This document shows, piece after piece, positions 23,044 through 34,000 of a stretch of 64,000 bases of DNA. The stretch covers positions 1 through 64,000 of the forward strand of contig CAKKTI010000002.1 in assembly GCA_920105805.1 (NCBI GenBank), read 5' to 3'. Both the position numbers and the translations under genes were made by a program. The stretch is from Condylostoma magnum. Lineage: Eukaryota; Ciliophora; Heterotrichea; Heterotrichida; Condylostomatidae. Numbering within the stretch: the stretch's first letter is position 1; every line of letters starts with the position of its first letter. The notes under the pieces were generated by a model. It did no database searches. It saw only the letters and a program-made list of their open reading frames with translations, and was not told where the DNA came from.

Positions 23044-24099
23044 TTACCTAAATTTTACAAAACAATTTCATGGTTCCCTATTATTACTAGGCCTAGCCCT
23101 TCTCTCTATAGCATACGCAGGAGTCTTTTCCTCCTCTGCTGGTCTTTCCTGCTATTAAACATTTCTATTCTGTCCTTAACTACTAAAATTAAGAACTGTC
23201 CAGTCAAACACAAAATCATACTGGTAATTTTCCCTAAAGAACAAATCTTTGAACATGCGTTTTAAATACAAGTAATCAGGTCTATCTTCAAATCTGAGTG
23301 CTCTGCAGTAGCTGAGATAAGTAGCAAATTCCTGAGGATAATTCCTGCACAAAGACTCTATAGGAGTTCCCATTTTCCTTTCTTTAATTCTTTCATATCT
23401 CTCTTTCTTATTATTTGCTCGTAATCCTTGCCACGGTAAAGATCCTCGCAAAAAGTACATAAAAACATGTCCGAGTCCTTCTAAGTCATCTCTTCTGGAC
23501 TGCTCCACACCTAAATGAGTATTAACCGATGCATATCTAGCTGTTCCAGTCAAATTCTTTCCCTCCCTGCATGGAATATGCTGTTATGTTCGTGCATCTC
23601 TGTACTTTTTAGCTAAACCAAAATCAATTACATGAATTTAATTTGCTTTTTTCTATAATCCTATTAGAAAATTATCCGGTTTTATGTCTCTATGCAGGAA
23701 GTTTTTGGCATGGAGGAATTCTACTCTAGAAATGGTTTAATCTGCAATCATTAGAACCGTTTTCAGGCTTAATCTTCTATTGCAGAAATTGAATAAATCC
23801 TCTAGTGATGGGCCGAGTAGGTCGATTACCATTACGTTGTATTCACCTTCTACTCCGTACCAGTGGATATTGGGAATTCCAACCCCACCTTGTAGTATTC
23901 TATATATTTTACTTTCGTAGAGCAGTTAAGGGTGGCGAGATCTTACGGGTTCCAGCTTTATTGCTACTTCTTCGTGTGTTTATATATTAATACCCAGATA
24001 GATTTCACCAAAAGACCCTGAACCTAACTTTCTACTACGACGATAACGACCACCTATGCGAATTTCACCAGAGTTATTAGCTCTTGATGCACCACTCAT
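23044..24099 (-). CDS. Casein kinase 1
   Basis: 351 residues. All CK1 marks are present: glycine loop [34 protein letters not shown], the substrate-region [13 protein letters not shown] and the C-lobe [21 protein letters not shown]1 is a constitutively active serine/threonine kinase for acidic or primed substrates, used in many signalling paths. The C-terminal tail after residue 300 is short, basic and Gln-rich. Ends at TAA 23044-23046. The most conserved protein in the window. Confidence 0.95.
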
Positions 24100-24396
24100 T
24101 TTTAAATTATTATGCGGATTGGGAAGCTAAAGAAACAAAGATATAGGGGAAAGGTATTTGCAGAAGTTAAAGGAAAGTTTTGAATGTGTTTTTATAGGAA
24201 TTCATGGTTAGTGGGCAGTTTATTCAATTTTTTGTATAATCTAGCTTGTTAATTGATTGGGTTTATATACAGAAAGTAGTTTTTATTCTATTATATTGAA
24301 GGTTATTAATGAGAATTAATCTATAGCACGATGTACATACTCATATTGTCTTATTCCATATAGTAATAAAATATACTTTCTTATATAATATCGAAA
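24100..24396. promoter_or_regulatory. Divergent intergenic region upstream of CK1
   Basis: 297 AT-rich bases between CK1 and a divergent plus-strand gene. Nothing beyond A/T runs seen. Confidence 0.3.
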
Positions 24397-25305
24397 ATGT
24401 AAAGATTAAATTCAAATCTATCCGAAATTTCTGTTAACCAAAGTGAAAATTAAAGCCTAAATACTTCTATGAATGAGTAAACTTAAATAATTCCGAGCTA
24501 TTAAGAAATTTTATAGATAACAATAAGTGATTAAATATATTATTATCCAAAGAATTATCTAATTAAAAACTTGCATTCCTTTTAAAGGCTGAATGAAATA
24601 AATCTACTTGTATCCTACAACTTGAGTTACAATGAAGACTTACTACTAAACTATTTCTTTTCCTGAATATGTTCTGATTGCCAGCAAAATCAATTAATTT
24701 CTTACCTCTGCCGAGAATATCGATTCAAATTTCTTTATTATGCGTAAAAGTTCGAACTTACTGAGTAAAATTACCCAAATTTATTAAACTGTATGACAAC
24801 TTTTGATAATGTCTTTTCATGGACTACTGATTAAATACTAAATTTTGATAGAATATGGTCAAGTAAAGTACTAAGTTTTGATACAATGATATAGATAATA
24901 AGGCAGCAGTAGTTAAAAAGTTTAGATTTTATATGCTCTGCTAATCTTATTCTTATATGACTGTAAAAATTCTATGAAAATGATGAATAATTTTATAATT
25001 CTGAGGAGTTTTATTTAAGTAAACTATATTTTATGGAAGAAAGCCAACCTAATTATTCTATTAACAGCAAAAAAATTCTATTGTAGGACTTTAAGAAGTA
25101 TATACAAAGGGTAAAGATAAATAATAAACTGGCTTATAATTAGATCTATTAGTATATTATTACTTAATAATATGATAAGGTTCTAAGCTATAAGTTTTAG
25201 GATTTTCCAATATTATAATATTTGCCTTAAGATATTCCAAGACTTATTTTATTCTTTCCACAAGCAAGTCAAGCTCTTGATATAGGGAAAATTGTTTTTT
25301 ATTAA
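24397..25305 (+). CDS. Hypothetical BTB-like helical protein A
   Basis: 302 residues. After a polar N-terminus (LNSNLSEISVNQSENQ), the pattern ITISDQIYYYPKNYLIKN...FQRLNEINLLVSYN is reminiscent of a degenerate BTB/POZ domain followed by helices. The rest is Leu/Tyr/Phe-rich and helical. The next gene, same strand and 54 bases on, has a similar outline, so the two may be diverged tandem duplicates. Stop TAA 25303-25305 chosen by position before the next ATG. Family assignment is tentative. Confidence 0.5.
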
Positions 25306-25359
25306 TTTTTAATATATAGTCAAAATGCCTTGTTATACAACGTTTCTATAATACATAAA

Positions 25360-26040
25360 ATGGCAGATCAAATAGTAAGCATATTAGTTCATTCTTAGTC
25401 TGCAAGTCAATAGTACTATATACCAAAATTTTAATTACAATAAGCTTCGCAAACACTATCTGACTAAATATCTGATAATAATGAAATAGTACTTGAATTC
25501 TAAGAAAGTTCACAGTATGAAATATGCATTTTATTTATTTCCTGAATATTAAGTGGTTAGGATATTCTGAAGCATCTTCATTATTCATCCCTGTTATAAC
25601 TACTATAATTTGCCTCGCAGTATAAAACAGCTTAAGACTATTTGAACTACCTTATACTACATATAAGCAGTGCAGGGTTATGAGCCCTTACAGATAACTA
25701 ATACAGCTAATTCATGAATGTATGAAATATTGACTATATTGACTTTAATTGTATGAATAAAATGATCGATGAGTAGATAAATTTAGGACTATCACCAAAT
25801 TTCGGATTAGTATTAATTATATGCTGAGGATAAAGCCAAACATAATAAATTTAGTAATTAATCAGAAATAAAAGCTGGGTGAAAGCCAAGTAGCTTCTAC
25901 TCAATTCCCGATTTTACTGTTAAAAATGGGAAGGTCATTTAGAACAACGAATAAAAGAGAGAAATTATGGTGAATTACTGCAAAATTTTAGTATAGGAAG
26001 CTAATTATTAGACATAACAAGAATTTACCCATTAGATTAG
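25360..26040 (+). CDS. Hypothetical BTB-like helical protein B
   Basis: 226 residues from ATG 25360 (context CATAAAATGG) to TAG-TAA 26038-26043. The first 90 residues run beta-like then helical (VSILVHSQSAS; YEICILFISWILSG; LLQLLQFASQYKTAQDYL), the order of a BTB domain, but no decisive motif is present. BTB domains dimerise or recruit Cullin-3. It resembles the preceding gene in layout. Ends 23 bases before the next start. Confidence 0.5.
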
Positions 26041-26063
26041 TAAAATGATTAAATAACGCATAA

Positions 26064-26546
26064 ATGTCTGGAAATATTCACACCTTGGGAGATACAACTC
26101 CTTTAACCTATTCTAAGCCAAATGACGATAATTAATTTGTATCTGAAGTATAAGTAGCAATTTTAGCAAGAATGAGTAAAATTTTGCGAGTAGTGTCTTT
26201 AGTAGACTTTTTATTAATATCTCTTTTCCTGCTGACACCAAGCTGGTACTTGGGCTTTTTAGCCCCACTTGCCTTATTTGCATACTTCAGTGCCAGATTA
26301 ATGAGCACATCCCTCACTATTTGCTATATACTGCTGAAAATTACAATAGTAATCTTTAAAATCCTGCTGATATTCTAAACTCAACTGATTTTTGTGATTA
26401 TTATATGCATTATAGTCTCCTTTATAGATGTTCTAATATTCGCGATTTCAGGATACTTCCTTAAACAACTATACAACTCCTCTGAAGATGAAAAGGCCAT
26501 GGCAACTACTTACGAAGACTAGTATTAATATAAAAACATTACCTAA
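26064..26546 (+). CDS. Four-helix membrane protein
   Basis: 160 residues. A polar N-terminus of about 35 residues is followed by four closely spaced hydrophobic helices between residues about 40 and 130 (SLVDFLLISLFLL; WYLGFLAPLALFAYF; ILLKITIVIFKILLIF; VIIICIIVSFIDVLIF) and a polar tail. The layout recalls tetraspan or TMEM-type proteins; no family is recognised. TAA 26544-26546 overlaps the stop TAG of the facing kelch gene. Confidence 0.65.
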
Positions 26547-27607
26547 TTAAGGGCTACTAGCTGCACAAACTGTTTATGTTCTATATCATACCTGCAAATC
26601 CATCCCGGCTCCTTCCAATATACGAAATAAATGTAATTATTGTAGAACTCAGGAGGGCAATGAGACCATCAAGTAGCATGTTGTGGTAATCTCACCTCGT
26701 CAATCAGCCTTCTCTCACTTAGATTGAATATTTTCAACAGTCTTCCTTAAAATATAAAAGCAGTATTATCCTTTACAGCAATGCACCCTCCTTCATCTTC
26801 CCCTAGTTCCAATTAAAATCTATTCGAATTATACTAAGTTAGCTGTGTGCTGCCTTTACCATACAAAAATATCTACCCTTAAGCGTCTTACGTAACTCCT
26901 ACATCTCCTCTGGGAGAGTCCATATCAGAAATATCCTCTCATACGTTTCTATCGACTATATACCTCTCACATTTCCCAAGCAAAGCTCCGAAAAATAGAA
27001 TGTTTTGATAGCCTCCGAAAACCAGTATTTCTCCATTATTGTAAATAACACCATGGGAATGTCTGGGAGTTGGCATGTTTTGGACGGGTCTGAATTTCAT
27101 TGATTCTAAATTTATTATATAAGAATCCGACGAGGTTACAGGATGACCTCCCCCGCAGTAGAAAACTTCACCACTGGGTAAGTCAACTCATGATGCGTAT
27201 TGTCTGAACTGTATTCCATGAGGCATTTTGACTCAGGATAGTTTCTCAGTCTCCATATCAAAAAGCGCTACTCTACGAGTATTAGATTTAAAAAACTTTA
27301 AAATTCTACGACCTTGTATTGGAATGCTGTGGGAGTTCGGGGAAGATTGAATCGGTATTGGAGTTTTAAGGCTTATTGAAAGCTTTTGCTAGCATTCTTA
27401 TATAGCTGCTATAAGGGTTTAATCATCCAGGATTTCGCATTCGTCACCGTCTGTATCTGTAAAGATGAGGGATTTGTTGTCTAAAGCTTCTTACTGAGAG
27501 TAGTGGGATATGCATTACAACAGATTTTGATAGGTAGTTGGACACTAGGATAACAGTATCCCAGGCTTCTGAGTAAACAAAAGTTTTAATTTCGGCGTAT
27601 TTTCCAT
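26543..27607 (-). CDS. PB1-like plus kelch beta-propeller protein
   Basis: 354 residues. Residues about 8-75 look like a PB1 domain with an acidic OPCA-type motif (FTDTDGDECEILDD), used for dimerising with other PB1 proteins. The remainder shows kelch-like repeats (RHSHGVIYNNGEILVFGGY; GQIFLYGKGS). Kelch propellers bind partner proteins. The facing divergent gene is another kelch protein, 86 bases away, so the two may share a promoter. Ends at TAG 26543-26545. Confidence 0.7.
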
Positions 27608-27693
27608 TTTATTAGATAATAGAAAATATTAGCAGCGATGATTTATATCCTGTACATACAATAATAAATACAGCATTCATATAACCTTATAAA

Positions 27694-28920
27694 ATGTCTG
27701 AAACTTAACGTCTTAGCCTTACAGTTAACACACACTTTAACTCCCATGGTACATCCTGATGCTAATGAGAGGAAATCCGCACCTTAGGCCGTCACCCGTC
27801 CCGAAGAAGTTACCATTCCTCTATTATATACAACGATGCAATAATAATATTCGGTGGCCAAGACATAAGAATGGGCCTGCAGCCAGGAGTTTGGTAATTT
27901 AACTTTGCTTAATTAGATGACGAGGATTATTGATCATAACTGGAGTGTCAGGGAGACCCTCCTTTGTTATGTCGGCACAGTGCTGTAGAATTTGAAGATA
28001 AAATGTATGTTTTTGGAGGGACTAACATCTTTTAAGAGTATAACAACTTATGAGAACTTGATTTGTAAATGAATAGTTGGAGATGTGTCCCTACTCAAAA
28101 CGATCCTCCTTGCATTGATTCTCATGCATCGGTTGTTCATAATGACTAAATGTATGTTTTTGGAGGTTTTATACAAGGGCTAAGGACGAATGATATGTAT
28201 GCAATTTCACTGAAAGAATTTGTATGAAGAAAAATAGATAATGAGATATCACCTGAAGGCAGGACTAATCATACCATGGTTATATACAACAATAGTATAT
28301 ACTTATTCGGAGGATGTAATGATTTAAACGAAAGACTTAATGATCTATGGAAGTTTGACATAGTTTAGGAAACTTGGAGCTAATTAACGTCAAATGGACA
28401 AATACCGAGTGGAAGATCAGGCCACTCAGCAGTGATATACAAAGACAATATGCTTGTTTTTGGGGGTATGAAGGACGTTATTAAAGAAACTAATGAATAA
28501 TATACCTACAACATTACTACTAACTCTTGGGCTATGATTCAAATAGACCACCACAACTCAGATAATATAGAAAGCTAGAACATGAGGGACCCTGACAGCC
28601 CTATAAAAGAAGAGAGTAAAGAGTCTTCTAACAACTCACCAATGCTTTAATAGTCCATGCGGCAGAGAACCATAAGAAGATCCCCTTCTCCAGAGTCACC
28701 CTTAAAGCGCGTTAGAAGAATTGGAATGGAGGGTCCTACTTCTCCTATAAAGGGAAGAATCAAGCGAAGGGTTCCTCATGCTAGAGACGGGCACTCTGCT
28801 GTTGTTATCAGAAACTTTATGTATATTTTTGGAGGAGACAGACACCAAATGCCGTTTAACGATCTGTACTGCTATGCAATTCAAGAAGAAACCATAAACA
28901 CTCCGTTAGTTTTTGAGTAA
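27694..28920 (+). CDS. Kelch-repeat protein
   Basis: 408 residues. At least six kelch units with the hallmark double Gly (IIIFGGQD; KMYVFGGTN; QMYVFGGF; SIYLFGGCN; NMLVFGGM; FMYIFGGD), including RSGHSAVIY and WKFDIVQETW segments. Between repeats 5 and 6 is an inserted basic, Ser/Pro-rich segment (IRRSPSPESPLKR), likely a phosphorylated linker. The propeller probably docks a partner protein. TAA-TAA (28918-28923) is nine bases before the next ATG, in the same frame. Confidence 0.88.
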
Positions 28921-28929
28921 TAATATAAA

Positions 28930-29985
28930 ATGAATCCGTTAAGTAGCAGGAATTATAGTTTAGGGAAGATGAGGTTCTTCTCAAGATAGAACAGGTATTT
29001 TACACCGTTGAAGAGTTTTAGGAGGCTTAACCCTTCTAAAGAAAACTTGTAGAATAGTTATACTCATTCTAGACTGGTTTATAAGCCTGATAATCAAGAG
29101 AAACAAGTTTTAACTGGAAATCGTAGTTTTTAGTGCAGTTAGTCGTATAGATTCAGCTCAGATTTTTCTAGATATTAGGTTATAAGAGAAAGAGGGAAAG
29201 GAGCTTATTCATCGGTTTAATAAGGAATTAATAAACATACGTAATAATTAGTTGCCATTAAGATTTATCTTAAGGTGAATTTAAAGGAGTCTATAAAAAG
29301 GACTAGTTTAGATAAGGAAATTAGAATCCTTAGGAGGCTTAATCACTTAAATACTATCAAATTTTATGATGTTGTAGAAACTTAGTTAGACTATAGACTG
29401 ATTTTAGAGTATGTAGATGGCCCATCCTTGTACTCATATCTAAAAAATAGGCCTTATAGGAAGCTAGATGAAATGTCATGCAGATTCTTCTTCAAATAAA
29501 TTGTATAGGGTGTTTAGTATTGCCATTAGAATAATATATGCCACAGGGATCTGAAATTAGAAAATATTCTACTAACAAGAGACTACTAAACCATAAAGCT
29601 AATTGACTTCGGCTTTAGCACTGATATTGATTTGAGTTAATATTATAAAGTATTTTGTGGTACTCCTAACTACATGGCCCCTGAAATCCTAGAAAAAAAG
29701 GAGTTTTAAGGAGGTCCAGCTGATGTTTGGGCACTTGGTGTAATTTTATTTACAATGCTTTCCGGAAAATTTCCCTTCACAGGAACTACAGACCAGTAAA
29801 TTTATTATAACATTAGAAACTAAATTTATTAAATTCCGACTGAATTAAGTTAAAATGCGTAAATTCTTATAAACAGTATATTCCAGAGACATCCTTAAAG
29901 AAGGCCAACATGTGAACAAATACTGAATAATGAATGGATTACAGGATCAAGCTATAATTTATACATAAAGACTAACTTTAGTTAA
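28930..29985 (+). CDS. Serine/threonine protein kinase (CAMK-like)
   Basis: 351 residues. About 85 basic residues precede the kinase domain: glycine loop RGKGAYSSV, catalytic CHRDLKLENILL, magnesium DFG (LIDFGFST), CGTPNYMAPE and the C-lobe ADVWALGVILFTMLSGKFPF. The pattern fits the CAMK/AMPK-SNF1 branch. No regulatory domain follows. The stop TAA 29983-29985 leaves 14 bases to the next start; the ATG is nine bases after the kelch stop and shares its frame. Confidence 0.88.
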
Positions 29986-29999
29986 ACTTTAATTCAAAA

Positions 30000-30815
30000 A
30001 TGATAGAATTATTTCTTGTGCTAATTCAATTATCTATTGCTCAGACTTTTAATTACAATAATCAAGGCTCTAATTGATAAGGCGCATGTGCGAATGGGTT
30101 GTCTTAATCTCCGATTAATATAGCATATACAGCATCAACATTTTAAATAATTTCAGACAGTGCTTTATTAACCTAACTTGAATTAGACTACGACTGTAAG
30201 GATATACAAGGGAGTAATGATGGTACTGCAATAGTCTTTACTAGTTAATGGGGTAAAATGACTTAGAACACATAGAATATACAGGATTAGATATTCAACC
30301 CAACTGAAATACGCTTTCATGCTCCCAGTGAGCATTAAGTTAATGGTATTAATTATGATTTAGAGCTACATATTATTCATTAATTAGAAACAGATGCTGG
30401 CAGATTTGCGTATTTAGCTGTATTTTTTGATTCAACATTAAATGAAAGCAATGAGTTTATTAAGGACGTTATTACTGCTATGAGTAAGTCTAGTAGAGTT
30501 TGTATTGAGGATGCTTTTGATGGCTTTGAAGAAATTGGGAACTTTTATTAGTATAATGGATCAAAAACTACTCCTGATTGTAATGAAAATGTTGAGTACT
30601 TTATATGGAATAATATTTAAAGTATTTCTAGCGAGTAATTAGCATATTTTACAGGTCTTTGGGCTTAGAACAACTAATTTGCTAATGGGAATGGAAATAA
30701 TAGGGTAATTTAACCTCTAAATGGAAGAAATATTAATTATTATCATGGAGAGGATAAAGAGACTGCTTTTTTTAGAGTTTTAGGACTAGTTTCATTAATA
30801 ATTACTTTTATTTAG
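30000..30815 (+). CDS. Alpha-carbonic-anhydrase-related protein lacking one zinc ligand
   Basis: 271 residues. A signal peptide (MIELFLVLIQLSIAQ) precedes an alpha-CA domain: NWQGACANGLSQSPINI, SEHQVNG, ELHIIH and GSKTTPDC with the substrate Thr. Active enzymes use three His: two in HFH and one in ELH. Here the first reads R (IRFHAPSEH), so one zinc ligand is Arg, as in the inactive vertebrate CA-VIII. A hydrophobic C-terminus (VLGLVSLIITFI) may anchor it to the surface. The invariant Gln and Trp of the family are encoded by TAA and TGA. Stop TAG 30813-30815. Confidence 0.85.
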
Positions 30816-31015
30816 CAAAAACTGAATATTGTCATTTTTATAGCTGTAAATTTAACTGGAAAAATGTTCTATAAACTCTGTCAGCTAAACCATTTTTTAA
30901 GGTTAGATGCAATTGAATGTTGTGAACTATATACATCTAGCTACCCATAATAGTTAGTCTCTCATGATTACTTCATATTTTTACTGACCCATACTCGCTA
31001 TAATTTATAAAAAAT

Positions 31016-34000
31016 ATGTTAAACAAAAACTTAGGTTGCCTCTTACTGATTATCTTAGTTGTTATAGGAAATGACTTCACAAACCTGTAGTTCAATACCT
31101 AATGCCAATAATCAATGACTTTCACTCCGAATCATCAAGCCACCTTAGGAGAAACAAGTGCAGTGGAAAGTGAAGATCCAACTTGTACAGCCTAAGGTCC
31201 CTCATTTTAGAGTAATGACTTTGTATAATTCACATTATCAAGCTACAGTGTCGGTAGATAACTAGCTTCGATGTGAATATACATTACAACCCCAGGCGTT
31301 ATTTATTCGGGGTACAATTCAGACAATTCACAAGTTTTAGAAGTTGAAGCTGGAGCAAATGATGAAATCAGCATATGAGTTTTGGATGATGACGGAGGTA
31401 CGCATAATACTTCTACGGGAAATAATGTTTTGTAAAGAGATAAATGAATTCTACTAGAAATTTATTTTGATGTGAGCAATCATTTGAAAATTTCCTATGC
31501 TTTAAGTGGCTCTGGAGAAATTGACATAATTGAATTTAACAATACCAAATGAGGATTAGATGAAACTAATTCGTATTTTAGACTGGGATAAGGCTTTGAA
31601 GGAGCTATTCATTCATTTTACTGAACTGATGATACAATTACTGATTGAACTTACAATACTCCATGTTTATGTGATGGTGCTACTTGCGACTCATCTGATT
31701 GTAGTACTGTTTATGATATGAATTATTGCCCTAATAATACTGGTAGTACAACTAATACATGTGTTTTAGCACCCAGTGTATGCCCCTTAAATTGTACAAC
31801 ATGTTCAGATTCTTTAACATGCACTTAATGCAATTCTACTTATTATTTAGATGCTGGAAATTGTGTGTAAAATTGTCCTGATGGGAAGTTTGAAAATACT
31901 TCGGATAATACATGCACAAGCTGCACTAGCCCTTGTGCTCACTGTAATACAAGTGGAACTGATTGTACTTCATGCATTAGTACTCATTACTTAAGTGGAT
32001 CAACATGTGTTAATCCATGTCCAGATGGTACATTTGAGAATACAACAGATAATACATGTACTAATTGCACTAGCCCTTGTGCTCACTGTAATACAAGTGC
32101 CACTAGCTGTACTTCATGTATTACAGATAATTACTTAAGTGGATCAACCTGTGTTACCTCATGTCCAGATGGTACATTTGAGAATACTTCGGATAATACA
32201 TGTACTAACTGCACCAGTCCTTGCGCTCACTGTAATACAAGTGGAACTGATTGTACTTCATGTATTACAGATAATTACTTAAGTGGATCAACCTGTGTTA
32301 CCTCATGTCCAGATGGTACATTTGAGAGTACTTCGGATAATACATGTACTAACTGCACTAGCCCTTGTTCTAATTGTAATACGAGTGGAACTGATTGTAC
32401 TTCATGTATTACAGATAATTACCTAAACGGCTCAGAATGTGTTACCTCATGTCCAGATGGTACTTTTGAGAATACTTCGGATAATACATGTACTAATTGC
32501 ACCAGTCCTTGCGCTCATTGTAATACAAGTGGAACTGATTGTACTACATGTATTAATACTCATTATTTAAGTGGATCAACCTGTGTTACTTCATGTCCAG
32601 ATGGTACTTTTGAGAATACAACAGATAATACATGTACTAATTGCACCAGTCCTTGCGCTCACTGTAATACAAGTGGAACTGATTGCACTACATGCATTAG
32701 TACTCATTACTTAAGTGGATCAACCTGTGTTACTTCATGTCCAGATGGCACATTTGAGAATACTTCGGATAATACATGTACTAATTGTACCAGTCCTTGC
32801 GCTCACTGTAATACAAGTGGAACGGATTGCACTACGTGCATTGCAAATTATGATTTAACTGGATCAATATGTATTTAAAGTTGTCCAGATGGGACATTTA
32901 AAAATACTTCTAATAATTTATGTACTAATTGTACCAGTCCTTGCTCTAATTGTGATACTAGTGCCACTAGCTGTACTACATGTATTAATACTCATTACTT
33001 AAGTGGATCAACATGTGTTAATCCATGCCCAGATGGTACCTTTGAGAATACTTCTAATAATACATGTACTGATTGCACCAGTCCTTGTGCTCACTGTAAT
33101 GCAAGTGGAACTGATTGTACTTCATGTATTAATACTCATTATTTAAGTGGATCAACATGTGTTACCTCATGTCCAGATGGTACTTTTGAGAATACAACAG
33201 ATAATACATGTACTAATTGCACCAGTCCTTGCGCTCATTGTAATACAAGTGGAACTGATTGTACTACATGCATTAATACTCATTATTTAAGTGGATCAAC
33301 ATGTGTTAATCCATGTCCAGATGGTACCTTTGAGAATACAACAGATAATACATGTACTAATTGTACCAGTCCTTGTGCTCACTGTAATACAAGTGGAACT
33401 GATTGTACTACATGTGAATCAAATTATTACTTATATAGCTCAACCTGTGTTAATCCATGCCCAGATGGTACAGTTTAAGTAGCTGTTGGTGGGTAAACAA
33501 TTTGTTCCTCTTGTTTACCTGGGGAGTTTATCAATGGTTCAACTTGTGTTAATACATGCCCTGATGGTACATTTGAAAATAACTCAAATAGTACATGCAC
33601 AGATTGTACTAGTCCTTGCTCTAATTGCAATACAAATGCTACTAACTGTACATTATGTATTTCTAATTACTATTTAGATGGAGCTTCATGTGTTAGCACC
33701 TGTCCATCAGGTAAATATCCCTAAACCTAGTCAGGCTAAGATACATGCGAATAATGTCCTCTTACCTGCAGTCACTGTACAAGTACAACACTATGCCAAT
33801 AATGCACAAGTAGTAACTATCTATACAACGGCTCATGTATTCCCTCCTGTCCTATAAACACATACAGCGACACTTAAAATGGATAATTAGTATGCATAGA
33901 CTGCACTTCCCCCTGCAGTTAATGTACAGATGGCTCAACCTGCACTCACTGCGAGGCTAACTACTACTTATACTAGGGCACATGCATAGCAAATTGTCCA

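Noticed and set aside
31874-33601. CRISPR-like regular spacing.
   Set aside because: The whole 144-bp period is coding and conserved; there are no unique spacers.
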